DNA of 5,111 nt from an uncultured Terrimonas sp. (GTDB lineage: Bacteria > Bacteroidota > Bacteroidia > Chitinophagales > Chitinophagaceae), in the NCBI GenBank assembly GCA_946886925.1, contig CAMPJQ010000252.1, forward strand, positions 1 to 5,111, read 5' to 3'. The notes below the pieces were generated by a model. That model searched no databases. It had not been told where the DNA came from and saw nothing but the letters and a program-made list of their open reading frames with translations. Within the stretch, counting starts at the first letter, position 1. Every line of letters begins with the position of its first letter. The position numbers were made by a program, and so were the translations under genes. Of this stretch, positions 1 through 5,111 are shown piece after piece.

Positions 1-171
1 TGTTATGTCATCTGTTACTTCGGCTTTAAAGATATGCATGGCTTTACGGGATTGTTTTTACGCAGCGCCGCATTCGTTTTGTTGTATGGCGGCAGCGTTA
101 TCTATTTCAAACTTTCGCCCGATGTGCAACCGGTTTGGCAAAGCATTAAGAAGAGAATGGGTAAAAAATAG
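1..171 (+). CDS. C-terminal end of a membrane protein, probable oligosaccharide flippase (Wzx/MatE-like), 5' truncated
   Basis: Frame 1 is open from the first base to a TAG at 169-171, giving 56 residues with no start in the window, so this is the tail of a gene that begins upstream. It contains one clear hydrophobic segment (about residues 18-40, GLFLRSAAFVLLYGGSVIYF) followed by KLSPDVQPVW and a basic end (KKRMGKK). A last transmembrane helix, a short SPD-type stretch and a lysine/arginine-rich cytoplasmic tail resemble the C-termini of Bacteroidota polysaccharide/O-antigen flippases, which move lipid-linked oligosaccharides across the inner membrane. That identification is from memory of the family pattern; any polytopic inner-membrane protein could end this way. 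An overlapping ATG reading at 5-271 in another frame runs into the repeat tract and was not accepted. The A-rich repeats start at the very next base after the stop. Confidence 0.5.
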   Translation, partial: CYVICYFGFKDMHGFTGLFLRSAAFVLLYGGSVIYFKLSPDVQPVWQSIKKRMGKK

Positions 172-199
172 CAAGAACCAAAAGACAAGAACCAAAAAA
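172..199. repeat. Tandem 14-bp direct repeat (two units)
   Basis: CAAGAACCAAAAGA at 172-185 is followed directly by CAAGAACCAAAAAA at 186-199, differing at one base. It sits immediately after the upstream gene's stop codon and forms the left edge of the A-rich repeat tract. Two units are too few, and the later GAACCAAA copies too irregularly spaced, to call a CRISPR or a standard minisatellite. Confidence 0.75.
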
Positions 200-465
200 T
201 TTTCAAATTCGAAGACAGGAATCCAGGGGAATACAGTAAGAACCAAAAAACAAAACACAGGAACCAAATGAAACTCAAACCCTAAGCTTAAAATCCGAAG
301 AAATACAATGATAAACAAAAAGCCATAAACTCCCGGCTCCCAAGTCGAAGGGAATGCGGTCAGCACCCGACGCAAGGAGGGTCAGACCGTATTGGTTGGA
401 AAATACAAAGAACCAAATCACAAAAGGCAAATAAAAAATCAAAATTCAAATCTGAAATTCGAAGG
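172..465. repeat. A-rich composite intergenic repeat, copy A
   Basis: This noncoding stretch between the flippase-like tail and nadB is built from short degenerate units. GAACCAAA occurs five times (175-182, 189-196, 240-247, 261-268, 410-417). Units ending in CGAAG follow an A-rich run at 201-214 (TTTCAAATTCGAAG), 283-300 (TAAGCTTAAAATCCGAAG) and 441-464 (ending AAATTCGAAG). A GC-rich core at 331-400 (43 of 70 bases G or C) separates two A-rich arms and carries GGTCAG twice (358-363, 380-385) plus the inverted pair CGGTC (357-361) / GACCG (385-389). The same modules recur after nadB at 2208-2320, so this is a dispersed family rather than random AT-rich DNA. Minus-strand translation gives only a phenylalanine/leucine/valine-rich string, as expected from reading an A-rich repeat backwards. 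Function is unknown. Confidence 0.7.
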
Positions 466-568
466 AAGTAGTATTCATGCTATCGCTAATTGACACTTAT
501 GCCTCATACCTGATAGCCACATTTTCAAATTATCCATCTTACCTTGCATTAAATATTCGTTAATAACC
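466..568. other. nadB upstream region with a small inverted repeat
   Basis: After the repeat tract ends the composition becomes ordinary mixed sequence. GCTATC at 479-484 is the reverse complement of GATAGC at 512-517 (27 bases between), and inside it TATG-CCT-CATA at 498-508 is a short palindrome. The two are not concentric, so a single folded stem is not implied. I see no recognisable niacin- or NAD-responsive operator (NadR, NiaR or NrtR type) and no riboswitch. The nadB transcript probably starts in or near the right end of this segment. Confidence 0.35.
540..547 (+). promoter_or_regulatory. Weak candidate Bacteroidota -7 element for nadB
   Basis: TACCTTGC lies 21 bases before the nadB ATG. 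It resembles the Bacteroidota sigma-factor -7 consensus TAnnTTTG but lacks one T, and no clear TTG or TTTG is found at the expected distance upstream (only a T-run at 522-525). The position would give a leader of roughly 15 bases. This is a guess from motif position only. Confidence 0.25.
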
Positions 569-2188
569 ATGCAAACCGATTTTCTTGTTATAGGCTCTGG
601 TATCGCAGGACTTACCTATGCCTTAAAAGTTGCCCGCGATTGTCCTGATAAAAAAGTGATGATTTTTACCAAAACCACCTCGGATGAAACCAATACCAAA
701 TATGCACAGGGCGGGATAGCCGGCGTATGGGATAATGAGAATGACAGTTTTGAAAAGCACATAGAAGATACATTGATAGCCGGAGATGGTTTATGCAATG
801 AAAAAACGGTGGAGATCGTAGTAAAGGAAGGTGTAGAACGGATAAGAGAAATCATTGACTGGGGGGCAAAATTTGATAAGGAGCCAGATGGTGACTACGC
901 ACTGGGAAAAGAAGGAGGTCATAGCGAATTTCGCATACTGCATCATAAAGACGTAACCGGCAGGGAAATGGAAAGAGCGCTCCTGGAAGCAATAAAACAG
1001 CAATCCAATATAGAAGTGATCACCCATTGTTTTGTGGTAGATATTATTACACAGCATCATTTGGGTTATTTGGTTACCAAAGCCACGCCCGATATAGAAT
1101 GTTTTGGAGTTTACGCATTAAACCTTCGTACAAAAAAAATAGAAAAGGTGAGAGCCGGCATTACCCTGCTGGCCACGGGAGGTAACGGACAGGTATACCG
1201 TACTACTACCAATCCTGTTATTGCCACCGGCGATGGCGTGGCCATGGCCTATAGGGCGAAAGGAAGAATTGAGAATATGGAGTTTATCCAGTTTCATCCT
1301 ACTGCATTATACGAGCCCGGTGTAAAGGGGCAGGCCTTTTTGATAACAGAAGCGGTACGGGGCGATGGCGGTATTTTGCGCAACAGCGATGGAGAAGCTT
1401 TCATGGAAAGATATGATATCCGCAAAGACCTTGCTCCCCGCGACATTGTGGCAAGGGCCATAGACAATGAAATGAAAAGAACAGGTACGGAACATGTGTG
1501 GTTGGATTGCAGCGGTATGGATCAGGAAAAGTTCCTGCATCACTTTCCCAATATCCACGAAAAATGTTTGTCCATTGGTATAGATGTGGCCAAAGATATG
1601 ATTCCCGTAGCGCCTGCCGCACACTACAGTTGCGGGGGAATTAAAACTGATGAATGGGCAAGAACTTCTATCCGGCATTTGTATGCAGCGGGCGAATGCG
1701 CTTCAACGGGTTTGCATGGGGCAAACAGGCTGGCCAGCAATTCCTTGCTTGAAGCGATGGTATTTGCGCACCGGGCCTATGTAGATGCGGTAAAAAAAAT
1801 AAAGGATAATTCCGGTGAGGAGTGGGGACACTGGCGCCGTGATGCCATACCCGACTGGCGAACCGAAGGTACCACGGCTCCAAGGGAAATGATCCTGATC
1901 ACCCAGAGTTTAAAGGAACTGCAGTTGCTGATGAGTGATTACGTGGGCATTGTAAGAACCAATACCCGTTTGGAACGTGCTATGCGCCGCTTAGATATGA
2001 TGCACGAAGAAACAGAGGAGTTGTATAAAACCACTGAAGTATCGCCACAGCTTTGCCAGTTGCGCAATATGATCACCGTTGGGTATCTTATCGTTAAATC
2101 GGCACAGTTCAGGCATGAAAGCCGGGGGCTGCATTTTAATACCGATTACCCCAATAAGAGTGAACAGGTGCAGAATATTGTGCTGTAG
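569..2188 (+). CDS. nadB: L-aspartate oxidase (EC 1.4.3.16), NAD biosynthesis
   Basis: The 539-residue product matches the usual NadB length (about 530-540). NadB is a cytosolic FAD enzyme that oxidises L-aspartate to iminoaspartate, which quinolinate synthase (NadA) condenses with dihydroxyacetone phosphate. The N-terminus has the dinucleotide-binding GxGxxG (G9, G11, G14), then TKYAQGGIA (43-51) and GGHSEFRILHHKDVTGRE (116-133). Residues matching the known substrate-site set are H243 (FHPTALYEP), R291 (APRDIVARAI), H352 (AHYSCGGI) and R387 (GLHGANRLASNSLLE). The C-terminal helical domain contains RTNTRLERAMRRL (463-475). APRD and the C-terminal domain favour NadB over the related fumarate reductase and succinate dehydrogenase flavoproteins. 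The ATG at 569 places the FAD motif at the normal distance; no Shine-Dalgarno is visible, as is common in Bacteroidota. No nadA or nadC lies in the window. The gene looks intact, with no frameshift or missing key residue. Confidence 0.96.
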   Translation: MQTDFLVIGSGIAGLTYALKVARDCPDKKVMIFTKTTSDETNTKYAQGGIAGVWDNENDSFEKHIEDTLIAGDGLCNEKTVEIVVKEGVERIREIIDWGAKFDKEPDGDYALGKEGGHSEFRILHHKDVTGREMERALLEAIKQQSNIEVITHCFVVDIITQHHLGYLVTKATPDIECFGVYALNLRTKKIEKVRAGITLLATGGNGQVYRTTTNPVIATGDGVAMAYRAKGRIENMEFIQFHPTALYEPGVKGQAFLITEAVRGDGGILRNSDGEAFMERYDIRKDLAPRDIVARAIDNEMKRTGTEHVWLDCSGMDQEKFLHHFPNIHEKCLSIGIDVAKDMIPVAPAAHYSCGGIKTDEWARTSIRHLYAAGECASTGLHGANRLASNSLLEAMVFAHRAYVDAVKKIKDNSGEEWGHWRRDAIPDWRTEGTTAPREMILITQSLKELQLLMSDYVGIVRTNTRLERAMRRLDMMHEETEELYKTTEVSPQLCQLRNMITVGYLIVKSAQFRHESRGLHFNTDYPNKSEQVQNIVL

Positions 2189-2207
2189 GTATTTCAATAC
2201 AAAATAT

Positions 2208-2320
2208 CAAAAGACAAATAACAAGAAACAAATAAATTTCAAGCCCGAAGTCTTAAGCTCGAAATCCGAAGGGCCGCACGATAAGCTAAAAAATCAGAAA
2301 TCAACAAATCAGAAACCAGC
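2208..2320. repeat. A-rich composite intergenic repeat, copy B
   Basis: This shorter relative of copy A lies 19 bases after the nadB stop. CAAAAGACAA at 2208-2217 matches 179-188 of copy A. TTTCAAGCCCGAAG at 2237-2250 matches TTTCAAATTCGAAG at 201-214, and TAAGCTCGAAATCCGAAG at 2254-2271 matches 283-300 at 16 of 18 positions. A small GC-rich core follows (GGGCCGCACG, 2271-2280), then a second A-rich arm with ATCAGAAATC and ATCAGAAACC. The order of modules (A-rich arm, CGAAG units, GC core, A-rich arm) is the same as in copy A and in the same orientation. No coding potential is evident. Confidence 0.7.
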
Positions 2321-2341
2321 AATAATTCGCTGATCGCTGGT
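2315..2341. repeat. Inverted repeat ACCAGC...GCTGGT between nadB and the acyltransferase
   Basis: ACCAGC (2315-2320) and GCTGGT (2336-2341) are perfect 6-bp inverted repeats with 15 bases between. No T-run follows, so an intrinsic terminator for nadB is not supported, although a weak hairpin could form. The right arm sits about where the -33 region of the next promoter should be, so an operator role is equally possible. Confidence 0.3.
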
Positions 2342-2358
2342 AGATTTCAAATCCTGTT

Positions 2359-2366
2359 TATCTTTG
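2359..2366 (+). promoter_or_regulatory. Bacteroidota -7 promoter element of the acyltransferase gene
   Basis: TATCTTTG is an exact match to the Bacteroidota TAnnTTTG -7 consensus and is followed by C. The ATG of the next gene begins only five bases after the element (2372). As transcription usually starts a few bases after this element, the mRNA should be leaderless or have a leader of one or two bases. The -33 element is poor: CTGG at 2337-2340 is the best candidate at about the right spacing. A separate promoter here implies the acyltransferase does not depend on read-through from nadB. Confidence 0.65.
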
Positions 2367-2371
2367 CATCC

Positions 2372-3280
2372 ATGTATTATCTTATTCTTGGCTTACTGTA
2401 TTTGTTTTCTTTTCTACCGTTGTGGACCATCTATCGCATATCCGATTTTATCAGTTTTTTACTGCATAATGTTTTAGGGTATCGCCGGAAAGTATTGATG
2501 AAAAATCTTACTATCGCCTTCCCGGAAAAAACAGAAAAGGAAAAAATGGCGCTCATCAAAAGGTTTTACAGGAACTTTACCGATACTTTCCTGGAAGCGA
2601 TCAAGCTGCTTTCCATATCTGAAAAAAACCTTCGTAGAAGAATACAATTCGACCCATCGGTTTTAAATGAGCTGTACCGCACGGGTAAAAGCTGTCAGGT
2701 ACACGCAGGACATAATTTTAACTGGGAATGGGTGAACGTAAGAGTGGCGAAGGAACTCTTGTATCCTTACCTTGCTGTATATATACCTATTGGCAATAAA
2801 GTGCTTGACAGGGTGTTTAAATATTTCCGGGAAAGAACCGGCACTAAAATGTTGCCTGCAACGGATATGAAAAACGCCATGTTGCCCTACCGTCATAAAC
2901 AATACCTGCTGGCACTGGTAGCCGATCAAAATCCGGGTGACCCTTCCCGGGGATACTGGGTGAAATTTTTCGATCGCTGGACGCCTTTTGTGACAGGACC
3001 TGAAAAAAATGCACGTTTAAATGATATTCCCGTAGTCTTTGCCCGTTTTTCCAAGCCTAAAAGAGGATATTATCTTGTTGAAACAAAATTAGCCAGCCTG
3101 CACCCGGCAAGTATGAAAGAAGGTGAACTTACCCTGCAATATGTGCGCTACCTCGAAGAAGTGATCCGTAAACAACCCGAAGTATACCTGTGGAGCCATA
3201 ACCGCTGGAAATGGGAGATCAAAGATGAATATGAGAGCAGAAAAATTGAAGATGAAAAAGTGGAAAATACCGGCGTATAA
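2372..3280 (+). CDS. LpxL/HtrB-like lysophospholipid (lipid A) acyltransferase
   Basis: The 302-residue product fits the LpxL/HtrB/MsbB family, which transfers an acyl chain from acyl-carrier protein to lipid A precursors at the inner face of the cytoplasmic membrane. A hydrophobic anchor spans about residues 3-32 (LILGLLYLFSFLPLW onward). RKVLMKNLTIAFPEK (39-53) and FYRNFTDTFLE (65-75) are family blocks. The catalytic H(X)4(D/E) is GHNFNWEW with H114 and E119. LVADQNPGD (182-190), TPFVTGPEKNAR (204-215) and YLWSHNRWKW (272-281) are further conserved blocks. The ATG at 2372 gives the expected N-terminus and lies right behind a strong -7 element. The last 20 or so residues form a charged extension (DEYESRKIEDEKVENTGV). 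In Bacteroidota some members may acylate other lipids, so the substrate is inferred. Its stop faces the Uma2 relic, 11 bases away. Confidence 0.9.
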   Translation: MYYLILGLLYLFSFLPLWTIYRISDFISFLLHNVLGYRRKVLMKNLTIAFPEKTEKEKMALIKRFYRNFTDTFLEAIKLLSISEKNLRRRIQFDPSVLNELYRTGKSCQVHAGHNFNWEWVNVRVAKELLYPYLAVYIPIGNKVLDRVFKYFRERTGTKMLPATDMKNAMLPYRHKQYLLALVADQNPGDPSRGYWVKFFDRWTPFVTGPEKNARLNDIPVVFARFSKPKRGYYLVETKLASLHPASMKEGELTLQYVRYLEEVIRKQPEVYLWSHNRWKWEIKDEYESRKIEDEKVENTGV

Positions 3281-3291
3281 ACACGGTAATT

Positions 3292-3879
3292 TTAGCCTGC
3301 CGCAACGCCTTCATATATTTCCCCCACGGAAAGAAGGAGACCTGCAGGGCTTATCAATAATTGTTCGGACGTATTAAAATATTCTTCAAATTTCCATGCG
3401 CCATCTGCCTGTTTTCTTCCTATACGAACATGACGCCTGATGGAGTCTATTGTTACATATTCTTTAAGCGCCTCAATTTGCATATAAAAAAAGAACTTTC
3501 TGCCAGGATCATAGTCTTCAGTTGAGGGAGATAGCATTTCAAAAATAACCGAAGGGTTTTTTACAGTGTCTTATATATCATCCCATAAATCCAGTGATCC
3601 ACATATTATACTGGCATCGGGATAAAAATAAGATTCCCGGGAAGGTACATATATCCGGAGGTCACCGGGATAAATATTGCAGGATTTTTCTTTTAAAAAA
3701 GAGCCGGCTATGGCAATAATATTTGAAAGAATAAGATTATGCCCCGGAGATGTTCCGGTCATGGAAATAATCATGCCTGAAGCATACTCATGTTTAGCAT
3801 CCGACTTTCGTTCCCACTCCAGGAATGCCGAAGGATTCATTGAAGAATAATACTTAGGCACCGGTTCTTCAATAATCAC
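3292..3879 (-). pseudogene. Uma2-family (DUF820) putative PD-(D/E)xK nuclease interrupted by an in-frame stop
   Basis: Reading the minus strand from a GTG at 3879 gives IIEEPVPKYY, FLEWERKSDAKHEYASG, SPGHNLILSNII and YFYPDASIICG, then a TAA at 3571-3573. The same frame continues without any indel as DTVKNPSVIFEMLSPSTEDYDPGRKFF and ends at 3292 with GEIYEGVAAG. Together this is about 195 codons, the normal Uma2 size, with both halves clearly one domain. Counting from the GTG, the nuclease-fold residues are D88 (YPD), E114 (FEMLSPST) and K128 (GRKF); the stop is codon 103, so the triad is split across the two halves. The frame is open up to an ATG at 3984, but those 35 residues do not resemble the family and overlap a promoter candidate. 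An ATT at 3886-3888 sits where a family-like MSTVIIEEP start might have been. It is a recent nonsense pseudogene or a base-call error. The cellular role of Uma2 proteins is poorly known. Confidence 0.82.
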
Positions 3880-3957
3880 AGTACTAATATAAGACCAATC
3901 CCAGGCTTTGCCTTTCGTAATTCTTTTTATTCTGTTAACCCCGTTAATAGCCTCCCA

Positions 3958-3985
3958 CAAAAATATTATCGCTATAAATGTCAAA
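3958..3985 (-). promoter_or_regulatory. Candidate Bacteroidota promoter for the Uma2 gene
   Basis: On the minus strand TTTG (3985-3982) is followed after 16 bases by TATTTTTG (3965-3958), matching the -33 TTTG and -7 TAnnTTTG elements with slightly short spacing. Transcription would start near 3950, downstream of the ATG at 3984, which argues for the GTG (3879) or another internal start. This site is inferred from motif match only. Confidence 0.45.
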
Positions 3986-3990
3986 CGCTC

Positions 3991-3998
3991 TATCTTGG
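3991..3998 (+). promoter_or_regulatory. Weak candidate -7 element for the metalloprotease gene
   Basis: TATCTTGG lies 16 bases before the ATG at 4015 and differs from TAnnTTTG by the lack of one T. No convincing -33 TTG is found at the right distance. GGAG at 3997-4000 is 14 bases from the ATG, too far for a normal Shine-Dalgarno. The element lies only a few bases from the minus-strand promoter candidate, so the two divergent genes would share a compact control region. Confidence 0.3.
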
Positions 3999-4014
3999 AG
4001 AAAAATAACTGTTT

Positions 4015-5111
4015 ATGTATAAAAAAGCTGCCTTGCTGGCATTAAGCTGCTGTTTTATCAGCATTGCTGTGCTGGCTCAAAAAAAACAAAAAAAAGCCGA
4101 TGCAGTTACCGCTCTTGCTGATACAACAAAAAAAACACCTCCTAAGCCACCCAAAGCCACTATAGCTGAAAAAATAAAATCGAGCAAAAAAACAGACGGA
4201 CTTTTTACAATATACCAGGACACGGCAACGGGCAGTGTGCAGTTGTATATTAAGAAGGATCAGTTGGGGAAAGAATATATATACCAGAGCTTTTCCATGG
4301 GCGGACCTACCAGACTTTACCTGAACCAGAATATGATAAGAGCCACATTTGCCTTTAGCATCGGCAAATCGTTTGATAAGCTGGAATTTGCCCAGCAAAA
4401 CACCAATTTTTATTACGATTCGTCCAATGCCGTTAGTAAGGCGGCCAATGTAGATGCAGCCCCTGCTATCTTTTTTTCGGAAAAAGTAGTGGCGGAAGAT
4501 TCAGCGGGCTACCTGGTTGCTGCAGATGGTTTGTTTTTGAGTGAAAAAATGGACCCTGTAAAGCCTCTGGTAGCGCCAGGCACACCTCCAACAGCGGTAT
4601 TCAATTTAGGAATGCTTAATGCGGGCAAATCAAAATACAGCCATATAAGGTCGTACCCGGACAATACCGACGTGGTGGTAGATCTTGTATATGATAATCC
4701 CATGCCTTTTAACCAGGGGGGAGCTGATGTAACAGATGCACGCTATAACCGCGTTCGCATGCAACATTCCTTTCTTGCTATGCCGCAAAATGATTACCGT
4801 CCCCGGCGTGATGATCCCCGCGTAGGCTATTTTGGAGCAGAGATACAGGATCTTACATCTGTATCGGCTACACCATATAAAGATTTTATCAGCCGTTGGT
4901 ACCTCGTAAAAAAAGATCCTTCTGCAGCCATAAGCGAACCGGTGGAACCTGTGGTGTACTGGATTGAGAATACTACTCCGGTTGAGTACAGGGAAATTAT
5001 TAAAGAAGCAGGCGAAAAATGGAATGAGGCTTTTGAGAAAGCAGGATTTAAAAATGCCATTGTTATGAAAATCATGCCCGATACCGCCACCTGGGATCCG
5101 GCAGATATCCG
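4015..5111 (+). CDS. Secreted zinc-dependent metalloprotease homologue (DUF5118/DUF5117 N-terminal part), 3' truncated
   Basis: From the ATG at 4015 the frame stays open for 365 codons to the window edge. Residues 1-21 form a signal peptide (MYKKAALLAL start, hydrophobic core, VLA before Q22 as signal peptidase I site). A Lys/Pro/Ala-rich linker spans about 22-60. GLFTIYQ at 62-68 and DQLGKEYIYQSFSMG resemble the DUF5118-DUF5117 start, and the DUF5117 region runs to about 290, including VVVDLVYDNP (220-229) and RPRRDDPRVGYF. WYLVKKDP (295-302), VVYWIENTTP (313-322) and KWNEAFEKAGFKNAIV (335-350) are the hallmark lead-in to the metzincin-like catalytic domain of Bacteroidota 'zinc-dependent metalloproteases'. 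The HExxH zinc site is expected further on and is not in the window, so activity cannot be judged. Full members are usually over 800 residues. Location is probably periplasm or cell exterior; substrates are unknown. It is divergent from the Uma2 relic. Confidence 0.88.
   Translation, partial: MYKKAALLALSCCFISIAVLAQKKQKKADAVTALADTTKKTPPKPPKATIAEKIKSSKKTDGLFTIYQDTATGSVQLYIKKDQLGKEYIYQSFSMGGPTRLYLNQNMIRATFAFSIGKSFDKLEFAQQNTNFYYDSSNAVSKAANVDAAPAIFFSEKVVAEDSAGYLVAADGLFLSEKMDPVKPLVAPGTPPTAVFNLGMLNAGKSKYSHIRSYPDNTDVVVDLVYDNPMPFNQGGADVTDARYNRVRMQHSFLAMPQNDYRPRRDDPRVGYFGAEIQDLTSVSATPYKDFISRWYLVKKDPSAAISEPVEPVVYWIENTTPVEYREIIKEAGEKWNEAFEKAGFKNAIVMKIMPDTATWDPADI

Noticed and set aside
5..271. Plus-strand 88-residue open frame starting at position 5
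   Set aside because: It overlaps the flippase-like C-terminus in another frame, and its second half is a Lys/Thr/Asn-rich translation of the A-rich repeat. No family resemblance was seen.
58..375. Minus-strand 105-residue hydrophobic open frame
   Set aside because: The phenylalanine/leucine/valine-rich middle comes from reading the A-rich GAACCAAA repeats backwards, and the end lies antisense to the flippase-like tail. It is not a believable membrane protein.
172..417. Possible CRISPR array (repeated GAACCAAA)
   Set aside because: Units are only 8-14 bases, with intervals of 14, 51, 21 and 149 bases and no uniform spacers.
1307..1678. Minus-strand 123-residue open frame inside nadB
   Set aside because: It is fully antisense to a well-conserved nadB region, and its codon pattern follows from the sense gene.
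2079..2333. Plus-strand 84-residue frame across the nadB 3' end and repeat copy B
   Set aside because: It starts within nadB in another frame and continues as a Lys/Asn/Ser-rich reading of the repeat.
2315..2341. Intrinsic terminator for nadB
   Set aside because: Only a 6-bp stem with a 15-base loop and no T-run after it.
4045..4053. Lipobox (cysteines 12 and 13) making the metalloprotease a lipoprotein
   Set aside because: The cysteines fall in the middle of the hydrophobic core with ALS before C12, and a better signal peptidase I site follows at A21.
4042..4398. Minus-strand 118-residue open frame opposite the metalloprotease start
   Set aside because: It is the antisense shadow of a continuous plus-strand frame with a signal peptide and family motifs.

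Overview
The window looks like a piece of a Bacteroidota chromosome, most likely Chitinophagaceae or a close relative. The support is a textbook Bacteroidota -7 promoter element (TATCTTTG) directly before a start codon, start sites without good Shine-Dalgarno sequences, moderate-to-low GC with A-rich spacers, and a secreted DUF5117-type zinc-metalloprotease homologue typical of that phylum. The family assignment is an inference from recalled protein patterns, not from a search.

Layout from left to right. (1) Positions 1-171 hold the last 56 codons of a membrane protein, probably an oligosaccharide flippase (Wzx/MatE-like). (2) Positions 172-568 are noncoding. The first three quarters is a low-complexity A-rich repeat tract with a GC-rich core, and the last 100 bases look like an ordinary upstream region. 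(3) Positions 569-2188 encode an intact L-aspartate oxidase (NadB), the first enzyme of de novo NAD synthesis. (4) Positions 2189-2371 contain a second copy of the same A-rich repeat family, then a strong -7 element. (5) Positions 2372-3280 encode an LpxL/HtrB-like lysophospholipid/lipid A acyltransferase. (6) Converging on it from the minus strand, with 11 bases between the two stop codons, is a Uma2-family (DUF820, PD-(D/E)xK nuclease fold) gene at 3292-3879, interrupted by one in-frame TAA. (7) Positions 3880-4014 form a short divergent promoter region. (8) From 4015 to the window end runs the N-terminal part of a secreted DUF5118/DUF5117/zinc-metalloprotease protein, whose catalytic HExxH region lies beyond the window.

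The genes do not form an obvious pathway operon. Flippase and acyltransferase both concern the cell envelope, and NadB is housekeeping metabolism without nadA or nadC nearby. The spacing and separate promoters suggest mostly monocistronic units. I see no RNA gene, CRISPR array, insertion sequence or convincing new system. The most notable items are the shared composite repeat in two consecutive spacers, the nonsense-split Uma2 gene, and the (near-)leaderless start of the acyltransferase.
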